In this document: positions 7,429-15,543 of the stretch, in pieces | Numbering within the stretch: the stretch's first letter is position 1 | Layout: the number at the start of each line of letters is the position of its first letter | NCBI GenBank assembly: GCA_965198825.1 | Contig: CBDAQB010000003.1 | Coordinates: 2,177,949 to 2,241,948 of the forward strand | DNA: 64,000 bases | DNA from: BOG-908 sp965198825 | GTDB taxonomy: Bacteria > Pseudomonadota > Alphaproteobacteria > Acetobacterales > Acetobacteraceae | Direction of reading: 5' to 3' | Translations under genes and position numbers: made by a program | The notes under the pieces: model-generated | Told to the model about the DNA's origin: nothing | What the model saw: only the letters and a program-made list of their open reading frames with translations | Databases searched by the model: none

Positions 7429-8538
7429 TCATTTTCCTTGGCGATTGCTCAGCCGTTTCCTGGCTGCGTTGGTGAATTGGTCCTGCGTCGGCCTGGCGTA
7501 TCGCCGTGCCATCTGCGGCGTCTTGTGACCGCTGTGCGTGCTCATGCTGATGACATCGGCGCCGCTGTCGCTCAGCTCGGTCATGGTGGTGGCGCGCAAA
7601 TCGCGAAATTGAATATCGGGCGGAAGACCGGCGGCCGTCGCCACGTCTCGCCAATCATGGCGGAAGGTGTGCGGGCTGTAGGGCAAGCCGGTGCGCTCGT
7701 GAATGAGCACGTGGGCCGGCGGGACGCGCTGCGGGACGGCCGTCAAAGCTGCCTGCTTCGCGTTCGCTCTCGCCTCTGCCAGGGCCTGGGCCAATACCGG
7801 GTAGACGTCGGCGTTCACCGGCAATGTGCGTTTCGTCTTGCTGGTGTCGACTTCCTCGGCCTCGAGGGCCGACCAGGTGAGAGCGAGCACGTCTCCCTGG
7901 CGGTGACCGAACCAGTAGCCGATCAGGGTGGCGAGGCCGAGGCTGGGGCGGCCTAGCTCGTCGGCCTTGGCGACCACCTGGTCAACCTGCTCCGGCGTCC
8001 ACAAAGCCGTGCGGGGCTTGATCCCGGCCAGCTCCATGCTTGCCCAGGGATTTGCGGGATCGACCATCTCGCGCCTGGCTGCCCACTTCCAGACGCGCCT
8101 GGCGAAGCGGCAGGCATAGTTCGCCGTGGCGTTCCCCTTGCTCTTCTTCAGCTCGGCATAGAGCCCGTCTGCATGGCGCGCTTTGACGGCCAGCGCGGGC
8201 AGCTCGCCGAGGGTGCGGCTACCGATCGGAAAAGGCCGCAAGATGCCCCTGGCAAGCCAGCGGTAGTCCTTCTGGGTCGACGCGGCGAGGCCCTTGCACC
8301 GCTCGCTCTCGAGGAACGCCTCGAGCACCCACGCGACGCTGCCGACGACCGGCTGTCCTGGGCCCATGCCCAGGTGATCGCGATTGAGCGTGCGGATGTA
8401 AGCCCAGGCGGCAGCTTGATCCGTACCGGCCGCCTTGGTTTTCAGGTTATGGCTTTTCCGCAGCCGGTCGGGCGGGTCCCAATACCAGTGGCCCTTAACG
8501 AGCTTTGCGTGCGGCGGCCGGTCTGATGCCGAATTCAT
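7429..8538 (-). CDS. int: Tyrosine recombinase / phage integrase
   Basis: An integrase of about 369 residues from ATG 8538 (MNSASDRPPH) that should catalyse integration and excision at tRNA-Lys. The core-binding SAM-like domain (about 65-160) precedes the catalytic domain. Visible catalytic residues are Arg213 (GHRQGD), Arg315 in FRDLR where the usual HxxR His is Arg, His338 in HSGH, and nucleophile Tyr347 (ARRYARP). The Arg-for-His change is found in many phage integrases. The start overlaps the excisionase-like gene by 44 bases. It is encoded near attL and transcribed towards it, as usual. Confidence 0.93.
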   Translation of the reverse strand: MNSASDRPPHAKLVKGHWYWDPPDRLRKSHNLKTKAAGTDQAAAWAYIRTLNRDHLGMGPGQPVVGSVAWVLEAFLESERCKGLAASTQKDYRWLARGILRPFPIGSRTLGELPALAVKARHADGLYAELKKSKGNATANYACRFARRVWKWAARREMVDPANPWASMELAGIKPRTALWTPEQVDQVVAKADELGRPSLGLATLIGYWFGHRQGDVLALTWSALEAEEVDTSKTKRTLPVNADVYPVLAQALAEARANAKQAALTAVPQRVPPAHVLIHERTGLPYSPHTFRHDWRDVATAAGLPPDIQFRDLRATTMTELSDSGADVISMSTHSGHKTPQMARRYARPTQDQFTNAARKRLSNRQGK

Positions 8539-8782
8539 GGTCGAGCTCCTCGACGGCCGCATCGATGTGGGACGGGATGGCCGAGGCCCTGTCCACTGCG
8601 CGATCGACAGCGTGCCTGTCCCAGCGCGCGGAGGAAAGTGCCGCGTCGCAACCCCATAGCGGTCCTGGCACCTGCCCCTTGTCCATCCTGCTCTGCAGCT
8701 CGGCGTCGGGCACCTGAAGATAGGCGCGCAGCTGCTCGCGCTTCAGCAGCCGTGGTGCGCCCCATTGCCAGCTGACACCCAT
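8495..8782 (-). CDS. Probable excisionase-like DNA-binding protein
   Basis: A 95-residue protein with an N-terminal winged-helix-like stretch (RLLKREQLRAYLQVPDAELQ), a basic middle and a C-terminus that overlaps the integrase start by 44 bases. Small MerR/AlpA-like proteins in this position are often excisionases or directionality factors. The start ATG shares a base with the upstream stop (TGATG). The family assignment rests on HTH appearance and position. Confidence 0.55.
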   Translation of the reverse strand: MGVSWQWGAPRLLKREQLRAYLQVPDAELQSRMDKGQVPGPLWGCDAALSSARWDRHAVDRAVDRASAIPSHIDAAVEELDHEFGIRPAAARKAR

Positions 8783-9468
8783 CAGGCGGCCTTCCTCGCT
8801 CGTTTTGGCCGGGCCGGAATGGGCTTCGCCGCCCTGCCCTTCTCACGCGCCGGCTTCGCTGTGCCGCTGACCGCTGGTAGCGTCAGCAGGCCACACCGGA
8901 TGAGCTGGCGGTGCTGGGCAATCAGCGCCTGGCTGGCGGCCGCCAGGCGCTGCGTCGGCTCATCGACGTGCTGCGCGTAGTTCGTGTCGAGGTAGGCGGA
9001 GAGATCATCAAGGCTCGCGACGACCGCGCCGGCCTTCTGCGGGAAAGCCTGGTCATTCAGCTTGGGCAAGCCGCCCATCGATGAATGCGGCTGGAACTCC
9101 ATGGTCCAGTCCGCGACATGGCCGAAGCGGCTGCGAGCTACCTGAATGACGATCCTGATGCCGCCGCTGAGGAGTGTCAGCGCCTCGCACGGGTTTTCGA
9201 ACACTCCGTGCTCGTTGAGGCCGTCCTCGACCTCATAGTCCTTCGGCTCGGCCATGACGGCTGCGGTCAACGCCTCGTCGACAACCCATTGCACCTGCAG
9301 CTTCACGCCGGCTTTGCGGCTGTCGCGGCTGAGCTTGCGTAGTTGCGGGATCGTCAGGTCCTGGACGGCATGCACCATCCGGGCGTGCTCAGAAACCCCG
9401 CCATCGTCCTCCATGTCGGGGAGAAACGGCATCGTCAATTGGCCGACTGGATTAACTCGCGATGGCAT
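8782..9468 (-). CDS. Phage protein of unknown function with basic C-terminal tail
   Basis: A 228-residue protein from ATG 9468, preceded by GAGGA at 5 bases. Residues 1-170 look globular; the C-terminal 40 residues are rich in Lys, Arg, Pro and Ala (KPAREKGRAAKPIPARPKRA), suggesting nucleic-acid contact. The start lies 14 bases inside the end of the helicase-methyltransferase gene. I do not recognise the family. Confidence 0.7.
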   Translation of the reverse strand: MPSRVNPVGQLTMPFLPDMEDDGGVSEHARMVHAVQDLTIPQLRKLSRDSRKAGVKLQVQWVVDEALTAAVMAEPKDYEVEDGLNEHGVFENPCEALTLLSGGIRIVIQVARSRFGHVADWTMEFQPHSSMGGLPKLNDQAFPQKAGAVVASLDDLSAYLDTNYAQHVDEPTQRLAAASQALIAQHRQLIRCGLLTLPAVSGTAKPAREKGRAAKPIPARPKRARKAA

Positions 9469-11992
9469 GGGGTTCCTCGCTCACCAGCGCAGCCTCCACG
9501 TCAAACAGGGTGGGCATGGAACTGTCGCGTGCTGTCTCTCGAACATGTCGCAGCCCGTCGCGGTAGTAATCGGTGCTGAGCTCGACGGCCCGGCCGCGTC
9601 GACCCATGCGAAGCGCGACGCAGGGGACGGTGAACAGGCCGCCGAAAGGGTCGAAGACGAGCTCGCCCTTGTTCGTGAAGCGATTGATCAGCCGTTGCAC
9701 GATATCAAATTGCAGCGGGCAAATATGCTGCACCAGGTTGCGCTGTGCCTGGGCGCCGTTGAGAGTGCGCATGCGGTTCACGTCGTGCCAAATATCCGGG
9801 TCGTGGCTCGCGACGCCGATGGCCGAAAAGGTGCTCGGCAAGCGCGTGTCCAGTTCCTCTGCAAGCTTCACGTGCGCCGCGTAGTTGTAGACCGCACGCA
9901 GCGTCGCCTCCGGAAAATGCTTCGCCAGCCGATCAGGCCCGTAACCAGCAAATTCTTCCGCAGTCAGAAAGCGGTTGCCGGATGAGCGCCAGAAGGCGGA
10001 GGCGTCGATCTGCCACTGGCCGCGCGAATACTCCGCCTTGGATTTGCTCACCGGCACGTCAGCGTAGGCGGTTGCCGTGTCGGTCGGTAGCTTGCGGAGC
10101 AGCAGCACATATTCGGGCGATCCGACGCCCATCTTGGAGCCGTCCTTGCATTGCTCCGACCAGCCGAGGCGATAGGTCTGATTGTTCTCCCGCACCACGT
10201 CTGTGTTGATCGTGATCATTCCCATGTAGGCGAAGCCATGCCGACGGTAATGGGCGATGCAGTCGGCATGAAACGGATCGACGGTCGGCATGCCGAGGCC
10301 GGTGACGTTGCCGAAGCGGATGCGATCCTTCACGTGTATGGCAGCCACCCGGCCAGGCCGCAGGATCCTCAGCAGGTTTGGCGTTAGGAAGTCCATCTGC
10401 GCGAAGAAGCGCACATTGTCGTCGTTGTGGCCAAAGTCCTCATAGGAAATGCTGTATTCGTAGTGATTTCCGAAGGGGATGCTGGTGACGATCAGGTCGA
10501 CGCTGTCGGTCTCCATGATCGCCGCCTCTGCGACACAATCATTGTGCGCGACCTCGTAGCGATCGCCGGTTTCGATGACGCGCTTGACACCGATGGTGCG
10601 GGCGAGTTCGGCCTCTATACCCAAAGTCGAGAGCCCATGTTCGGCGATCAGTGTGGCCATGCGGGCGGTGAGAGCGTCGTGCTCGGCCCACTTGCGCTGC
10701 AGCTCGCGCTTCACCTCCCGTTCGGTCTCGCAGTAGATGATGTCGATCTCGCACTGGTGCGGCTGCAGGAAGCGCCGGATGCGGTGAATCGCCTGGATGA
10801 AGTCGTTGAACTTGTAGCCTATGCCAAGGAAGATGGCGCGATGGCAGTGGCGCTGGAAGTTGCAACCGCTGCCGCTGATCTCCGGTTTCGTGGAGAGAAT
10901 GCGCAGCTCGCCGTTGGCGAAGGCGATGACGCGCCGCTCGCGCTCCTCCAGGTCGAGTGTACCGTAGACTGAGCTGAAGCCCTGGATGTTGACGCCGGCG
11001 AGTGCCTCGCCGATGGCGTGGCGCTCCGCCTCCAGATCGTGCCAGAGGATGAAATGATCGGCGGGAGCCGCCTGCACGATGGAGATCATCCGCGCTATGC
11101 GGGCCGGGATGCTCTCGCGTTTCTCCTTTGCGGCTTGTGGCAGGCCTAGGGCAGCATCCTTGATCATCAGCAGCTGACCATCGCGGTCCTCGCCGCCTGA
11201 AATGTCCTCTGCCGCGACCTCGTGCCAGTTCGTGATCAGCGGCGGGAGGTCATAACCTTCATCGGAATGGCCGAGGTCGGAAGGTTTTTGGACGAAGGCT
11301 GCCCAGCTGTGCAGCCACCCAAAGAACTCACGCTCCATGTGTTGGTAGAGAGTGAGGTTTCCGGCCTTGTTGGGGTCCCTCTGAAAGAAACGTGTGAGGG
11401 CCTGGCCTGTGTCCATCACGCCAAGGAAGCCGGCGTAGTGGATCAGCTCTTTGTAGTTATTGGGGCTCGGTGTGGCTGTGGCGACGAAGCGGAACGGCAT
11501 ATCCGCAAATAGGGCCAGGAAGCTCTGGTAGGTCTTGGAACCGAAGCTGCGCAGCACGCTCGCCTCGTCAAGGCTGGCGGCCGTGAAGAGCGCCAGGTCC
11601 AGCTTACCGTCACGCACGCTCTCATAGTTGGTGAGATAGATGCCGTCCGCCTCCACCTCTTCGCTGCGCCTGACGAACTGAACGGCGATGCCGAGCTTTT
11701 CGGCATCAAGGCGAAACTCGTGCCGCACACCAAGCGGCATGACGATCAGAGCGCGACCGCCCTTTTCAGCCAGCACAAGGCGCATGATTTCGAGCTGGAT
11801 GAAGCTTTTACCGAGACCGAAAGCGGCGAAGATGGCAGCTCGGCCAAGGCGAAGCGCCCAAAGGACCAGGTCGATCTGGTGTGGCCGAAGGATTGGGTTA
11901 ACGGCTTCCGCCGACACATCAAAGCCATGCAGTTTTGCAAAGCGAAATTTTGATTGAAGGAAAGCCAGGTAGCCCGCCTGGTCGAGGTTCAT
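9452..11992 (-). CDS. Fused SF2 helicase / beta-class DNA methyltransferase
   Basis: An 846-residue protein from ATG 11992 (MNLDQAGYLAFLQ), which overlaps the DUF4326 gene by ATGA. The N-terminal half is SNF2-like: motif I variant AAFGLGKSF (57-65), motif II LDEAS (141-145), motif III ATATPSPNN (171-179) and motif VI QAIHRIRR (400-407). The C-terminal half has methyltransferase motif IV as TSIPFGNHYEY (503-513) and motif I as DPFGGLFTVP (781-790). Motif IV before motif I is the beta-class order for amino methyltransferases. SIPF in place of the usual SPPY/DPPY is unusual. It may modify phage DNA against restriction or alter gene expression; the target is unknown. No partner endonuclease lies nearby. 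Confidence 0.85.
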   Translation of the reverse strand: MNLDQAGYLAFLQSKFRFAKLHGFDVSAEAVNPILRPHQIDLVLWALRLGRAAIFAAFGLGKSFIQLEIMRLVLAEKGGRALIVMPLGVRHEFRLDAEKLGIAVQFVRRSEEVEADGIYLTNYESVRDGKLDLALFTAASLDEASVLRSFGSKTYQSFLALFADMPFRFVATATPSPNNYKELIHYAGFLGVMDTGQALTRFFQRDPNKAGNLTLYQHMEREFFGWLHSWAAFVQKPSDLGHSDEGYDLPPLITNWHEVAAEDISGGEDRDGQLLMIKDAALGLPQAAKEKRESIPARIARMISIVQAAPADHFILWHDLEAERHAIGEALAGVNIQGFSSVYGTLDLEERERRVIAFANGELRILSTKPEISGSGCNFQRHCHRAIFLGIGYKFNDFIQAIHRIRRFLQPHQCEIDIIYCETEREVKRELQRKWAEHDALTARMATLIAEHGLSTLGIEAELARTIGVKRVIETGDRYEVAHNDCVAEAAIMETDSVDLIVTSIPFGNHYEYSISYEDFGHNDDNVRFFAQMDFLTPNLLRILRPGRVAAIHVKDRIRFGNVTGLGMPTVDPFHADCIAHYRRHGFAYMGMITINTDVVRENNQTYRLGWSEQCKDGSKMGVGSPEYVLLLRKLPTDTATAYADVPVSKSKAEYSRGQWQIDASAFWRSSGNRFLTAEEFAGYGPDRLAKHFPEATLRAVYNYAAHVKLAEELDTRLPSTFSAIGVASHDPDIWHDVNRMRTLNGAQAQRNLVQHICPLQFDIVQRLINRFTNKGELVFDPFGGLFTVPCVALRMGRRGRAVELSTDYYRDGLRHVRETARDSSMPTLFDVEAALVSEEPHAIAS

Positions 11993-12399
11993 GGGGCGCT
12001 CTCCACAAGTAGGTTGGCGATTTCCAGCAGCACGTCGGCATGGCACGGATCGCAGGCCTCGCATTTCACGCCGGCCGGCTTGCCTTCGGCGTGGTCGGGG
12101 CAGAGATGGCAGTGGCACATGAGGTCTCGGCCGGCGAGCTGCGCACGGATGTCGGCTGCCTGCGCCAGCGCTTCCTCGCGGAACATTTCGACCGCGGTGC
12201 CACTCGCAGCGCGTTTACTAGCATGACAAATGCCGTTTGCTGGATCGCGCAGCGCCCACCAGCCTGCGGTGTCGTAGATTACCTTGAACGGATTGCCCCA
12301 ACGGCCCGGCCGTGTGACGTCGATTGCGCCCTTCGGCTTGCGCCAGCCTTTTTCGCGTTTGCGCTGAAAGCGAAGCGGCAGCTTATTGCCGACCGTCAT
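11989..12399 (-). CDS. DUF4326 family phage protein
   Basis: A 136-residue protein with the features of DUF4326: RPGRWGNPF near residue 31, LAGRDLMCHCHL near 89 with several Cys/His, and CHADVLLEIANLL near the C-terminus. DUF4326 proteins are common in phages and have no established function. The Cys/His cluster may bind metal. It overlaps both neighbours by ATGA. Confidence 0.8.
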   Translation of the reverse strand: MTVGNKLPLRFQRKREKGWRKPKGAIDVTRPGRWGNPFKVIYDTAGWWALRDPANGICHASKRAASGTAVEMFREEALAQAADIRAQLAGRDLMCHCHLCPDHAEGKPAGVKCEACDPCHADVLLEIANLLVESAP

Positions 12400-12899
12400 G
12401 ACGGCTGCTCATGGCCTTGAACGATGACGAAGGCGCCTGCTCGGAAGACGTGAGGGATCGGTAATGACCAGGCGTAGAACACTACACTCTTCGTGTCTCC
12501 GTCTCGCGGCTCGTCGTAGAACCTGCAGTCTTCGACGAAGCTTTCGAGAGAATCAGTGGCGCTTTCGAAATCACCTTCTTCGGCCACGAGGAGTAGACCT
12601 CCTGGTGAGACGGCCGGCTCTGGGCTATCAAGCTTCCAGCTCAGGCCTCCGGCGTCAGACCGCGAAAACGTCAGTAGCCAGATGCCGTAAATTTCGTGCC
12701 ACTCGAACTCGACGATAGAACCTTCCTTGAGAAGCTCGTTGGGTTCCACGTCGGGCTTGCCGTCAACCCACGCATAATCGGCAGCCGCAAGCGCATAGGC
12801 CCCATCGGCAAGTCTCATGATCCAGGCGTCAGGCGTTGCCCGCGCTGGTGGAATGATTTCATCTTGATACTTGGTTGGCAGCCACCTGCGCTCGATCAT
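12396..12899 (-). CDS. Phage protein, unknown
   Basis: A 167-residue acidic protein with many Trp and aromatic residues and no transmembrane segment or motif I recognise. ATGA overlaps at both ends place it firmly in the leftward operon. Confidence 0.6.
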   Translation of the reverse strand: MIERRWLPTKYQDEIIPPARATPDAWIMRLADGAYALAAADYAWVDGKPDVEPNELLKEGSIVEFEWHEIYGIWLLTFSRSDAGGLSWKLDSPEPAVSPGGLLLVAEEGDFESATDSLESFVEDCRFYDEPRDGDTKSVVFYAWSLPIPHVFRAGAFVIVQGHEQPS

Positions 12900-13240
12900 C
12901 GTGCTACCTCACGATCGTAGTTGTTGATGGCGGCTGCAAGAATGCCGCGCGCAACGTGCATGGTTCCGTCGCCAAGCGTTCTGCGCTCACAATGCTCCAT
13001 GGCATTGAAGGCGGCTTCTATCACCGCTTCGCGCGCCATGTTTTCCAGCGCCTGCTCGATAGGAATTACTCCATCGAAAGGCACGCTGACGAGAATAAGG
13101 GCATCGTCGTTGCTTATGTCGTAGACTGTCGCGTCCTCGACCGCATCGAAGATTACGCTTTTGCCGTAGAATTTTGCGAGTGCAACCGCTCTTCGGTTTT
13201 TTTCGCTGCCGGGGCCGCAAAAGATGATTACCGCAGGCAT
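12896..13240 (-). CDS. Phage protein, unknown
   Basis: A 114-residue protein starting MPAVIIFCGPGSEKNRRAV at ATG 13240, with GGAG seven bases upstream. The start resembles a small nucleotide-binding or Rossmann-like strand (VIIFCGPGS), but no full P-loop is present. It is the first gene after a strong hairpin, so it may head a separate translational or transcriptional block. Confidence 0.6.
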   Translation of the reverse strand: MPAVIIFCGPGSEKNRRAVALAKFYGKSVIFDAVEDATVYDISNDDALILVSVPFDGVIPIEQALENMAREAVIEAAFNAMEHCERRTLGDGTMHVARGILAAAINNYDREVAR

Positions 13241-13258
13241 AGCTGCGCTCCAAAGCTA

Positions 13259-13282
13259 AGCCCCGCCGTTGCCGGCGGGGCT
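13259..13282 (-). terminator. Perfect GC-rich hairpin between early-operon blocks
   Basis: A 10-bp perfect stem (AGCCCCGCCG/CGGCGGGGCT) with a GCAA tetraloop on the minus strand, ten bases after the stop of the heptad-repeat gene. The following sequence has only short T runs, so it could be a terminator, an attenuator or an mRNA stabiliser. It splits the early operon into an upstream and a downstream block. Confidence 0.55.
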
Positions 13283-13292
13283 GGTTGAGTGA

Positions 13293-13973
13293 CTAGACGG
13301 AGGATGCTGGCGGCGCGGCTGCGGCCGGGCCGGCAGGATCCGTGGCGGGACCGACCGGAGCAGCACCTGGCGTGCCGACAACAGCCGCAGGCGGCGTGAG
13401 GCCGGTAAGAGAACCGGCGGCACTGGCGGTTGTGTCAGCGCCCCCAGGCACAGTGCTTGCTCCACCAGGGACAGTGCTCGCTCCGCCTGCAACGGTGTTT
13501 GCCCCGCCTGAGATGGTGCTGGCCCCGCCGGCCACGGAGTTCGCGCCGCCCGCGACCGTGTTGGCGCCACCACCCACGGTGCTTGCACCGCCCGGCACGC
13601 TTGCTCCGCCAGCCGGGGAAGCGGCTGCCGCTGCAGGAACCGGCTGGGTCGTGTCGACCGCATCCGCCAGGTCGAGCGAGATGGTGGTCGGCCGGAGGTC
13701 GGCAACGATGTCGACCGTGCCTTCGAAAGTCGCGAGACCTTGTGCGTCCGACACGGTGATGGAGATGCCGGTCGCCAAAGGCACGAGAGCATTCAGGATC
13801 AGCGCGGCGCTGCTGTCGTCCGACATGGTGCCGATCGAGCCGGCCAAGGAAACCGTGTCGCTGACGACGACGCTGAATTTATCGCCGGCACCGGCCGCGA
13901 CGACATCGCCGCCCGCGTCGAGAACGGTGATGGGGATACGCCGAACGACGTCGTTCGGAAGCTTGATATTCAT
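13293..13973 (-). CDS. Ig-like domain protein with Gly-rich heptad repeats
   Basis: A 226-residue protein from ATG 13973 (MNIKLPNDVV), preceded by AAGGAAG. Residues 1-105 look like a beta-sandwich Ig-like domain. Residues 119-181 are nine tandem heptads of the form VxGGA(S/N)T (VPGGAST, VGGGANT, VAGGANS and so on), followed by an Ala/Pro-rich tail. No signal peptide is present. An alternative start at 14087 overlaps the upstream stop (ATGA) and adds 38 residues with a Cys-rich RLCRFCRRWC segment. Such a protein is odd in an early regulatory operon; function unknown. Confidence 0.7.
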   Translation of the reverse strand: MNIKLPNDVVRRIPITVLDAGGDVVAAGAGDKFSVVVSDTVSLAGSIGTMSDDSSAALILNALVPLATGISITVSDAQGLATFEGTVDIVADLRPTTISLDLADAVDTTQPVPAAAAASPAGGASVPGGASTVGGGANTVAGGANSVAGGASTISGGANTVAGGASTVPGGASTVPGGADTTASAAGSLTGLTPPAAVVGTPGAAPVGPATDPAGPAAAAPPASSV

Positions 13974-14083
13974 GGTGATGGCTCTTCCTTCAGGGGTGAA
14001 CAGGAGGATTTGCGGGATGACGGTCCCGTGCCGACGCCCGCACCAGCGCCGGCAAAACCGGCACAGACGGGAATTTCGATTGG

Positions 14084-14518
14084 TCATGGCGTGAGCTCCG
14101 CAGCGCTTTGTGCACTGTTCCTGCCGGCGATCGCGCAGGCGTTCATGGCGAGCACGATCATCGCCTGCAGGCCTTGTGTCGCATCGTCGGTATGCTCGCG
14201 CTCGAAGTCGACGCAGGCGACCTCCATGCCGGTCGCGTCGAGGATCAAACCGTCCTCGCCAATGCGAAGCGGCAGCTTGATGTGCGGCGCCATCGCGAGA
14301 AACGCCTCGCGCTCGCCGGGCTTGCCATCGACGAGCCGAACGGCTGCGCGAAACATCAGCAGTTCCTCGCACAGCGAGGCGATGCGTTCGGCGCGATTTC
14401 CGATCTCTGTGTCGAACTGCTCCGGAATATCGCTGTCAGGAGCTGCGGCAGGCGGCGTGTCGATCGCTAAGGCGACGTCGCGTATCGCGTAGAGCTCGTC
14501 GTCGGTGATCGTCGTCAT
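14084..14518 (-). CDS. Phage protein, unknown
   Basis: A 144-residue acidic, probably alpha/beta protein starting MTTITDDELYAIRDVA. Its start overlaps the upstream gene by ATGA. No recognised motif; it reads as a cytosolic accessory protein of the early operon. Confidence 0.6.
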   Translation of the reverse strand: MTTITDDELYAIRDVALAIDTPPAAAPDSDIPEQFDTEIGNRAERIASLCEELLMFRAAVRLVDGKPGEREAFLAMAPHIKLPLRIGEDGLILDATGMEVACVDFEREHTDDATQGLQAMIVLAMNACAIAGRNSAQSAAELTP

Positions 14519-14814
14519 GCGCGCGGCTCGCAGCCAGGCGCCGACATCACGCGGCGCGTCGCGAAGTCGACGACGACGCAGCGGTGCGCAGGCTGGGGCT
14601 CCGGTGCGCCTGGCGGATCGATCCAGCCGGCGGGAACGGTGAAGTCACCCTCGCCATCGACGCGCACCACCATGGCGGTGACGACTCCACCCAGAACGTT
14701 ATCGGCAACGAGCGTGGCTCGCGTCGCGCGGCGAAAGCGCGTCTGGGCTCCTAGCGGCGCGTAGACGACGACTTGGCGCGGCTTCACTAATCGGCTGATC
14801 GTGATGCCGTTCAT
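14515..14814 (-). CDS. Small phage protein, unknown
   Basis: A 99-residue protein (MNGITISRLVKPRQVV) with a beta-rich appearance and a PPGAPEPQP linker near residue 67. It is linked to both neighbours by 4-base ATGA overlaps. No family recognised. Confidence 0.55.
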   Translation of the reverse strand: MNGITISRLVKPRQVVVYAPLGAQTRFRRATRATLVADNVLGGVVTAMVVRVDGEGDFTVPAGWIDPPGAPEPQPAHRCVVVDFATRRVMSAPGCEPRA

Positions 14815-15131
14815 GCGGCGTCTCCCTGAACGGCCCTGGGCGCGATGCGGTGCAGGTGCGGACTGCGCGCGAAGGCGGCGGTGCGCAGCAGTTGCGACAC
14901 GGCGCGGATCTCGGCGGCAACGAGGGCGTCCCTCTTGGCCCGGGCATCGGCGGCCAGGTGCATCAGCTCGGCGACGAAAAGCAGTTCGCCTGTCGTGCTT
15001 TCACTCGCGAGGGCGACTGCTGCCAGCAGAAGGAGATCGGAAGGCGTCGCGGGCGCCACGCGTTGCAGGCGCGCCTGCCAGTAAGCCGTGGCTTCGGCAG
15101 GTGGCGGCGCCACGCGGCACATGCTGCTCAC
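14811..15131 (-). CDS. Small helical phage protein, unknown
   Basis: A 106-residue Ala-rich helical protein. GTG 15131 overlaps the upstream stop as GTGA; ATG 15122 three codons later is an alternative. No motif recognised. Confidence 0.55.
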   Translation of the reverse strand: MSSMCRVAPPPAEATAYWQARLQRVAPATPSDLLLLAAVALASESTTGELLFVAELMHLAADARAKRDALVAAEIRAVSQLLRTAAFARSPHLHRIAPRAVQGDAA

Positions 15132-15475
15132 GCGCCGCGCCCCTGGCCGCAGAAACGCGCCCGCTCAGGTGCCTTCATGACCAGGTGCTGCGCCATATCC
15201 AGCACGTTCTGGCCAACGCAGACGCTGATATCAGGCAGGAAGGCCACGTAGGCGCGGAACGTGTCGGCGGTGATGAGCAGCGCATCGCTGCAAGCCGCAT
15301 GGCTCGCCAGCATGTAGGCAGCCTGGTGCTGCATCACGAAGGGCGCGTGCGGATACCAGATCTGGAGCCGGCGCAAATGGTCGTCGAAATCTTCCTGCTC
15401 TATCGCGCTCAGCGCGCGTGAGGCACGGGTCGAAAGACGGAAGGGAGCATGGGACAGGGACACGGATGCCTCCAT
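15128..15475 (-). CDS. First gene of the leftward early operon, unknown
   Basis: A 115-residue protein (MEASVSLSHAPFRLSTRASR) with several His, Cys and aromatic residues and no recognised domain. It lies just downstream of operator O1 (15502-15516), so its expression, and that of the whole leftward operon, is probably controlled by the prophage repressor. Confidence 0.6.
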   Translation of the reverse strand: MEASVSLSHAPFRLSTRASRALSAIEQEDFDDHLRRLQIWYPHAPFVMQHQAAYMLASHAACSDALLITADTFRAYVAFLPDISVCVGQNVLDMAQHLVMKAPERARFCGQGRGA

Positions 15476-15501
15476 CGCGGGGTGCGATAGAAATGCATCC
15501 T

Positions 15502-15516
15502 ATATGCGTCGCATAT
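15502..15516. promoter_or_regulatory. Repressor operator O1
   Basis: A perfect palindrome ATATGCG-T-CGCATAT between the 3' end of the repressor gene and the first leftward early gene. An 18-base stretch including it is identical to operator O4 in front of the repressor. A partial half-site (ATATGCG, 15529-15535) follows. The position suggests control of the leftward early promoter. Confidence 0.8.
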
Positions 15517-15543
15517 GCGCGTCAATGCATATGCGCGATGCGC

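Noticed and set aside
9452..12118. Longer helicase-methyltransferase start at 12118
   Set aside because: The first 42 codons are Arg/Pro-rich and overlap the DUF4326 gene. ATG 11992 gives the usual 4-base overlap and a normal N-terminus.
13342..14094. Plus-strand Ala/Pro-rich frame opposite the heptad-repeat gene
   Set aside because: Antisense of the repeat tract; its composition follows from the 21-bp repeats on the other strand.
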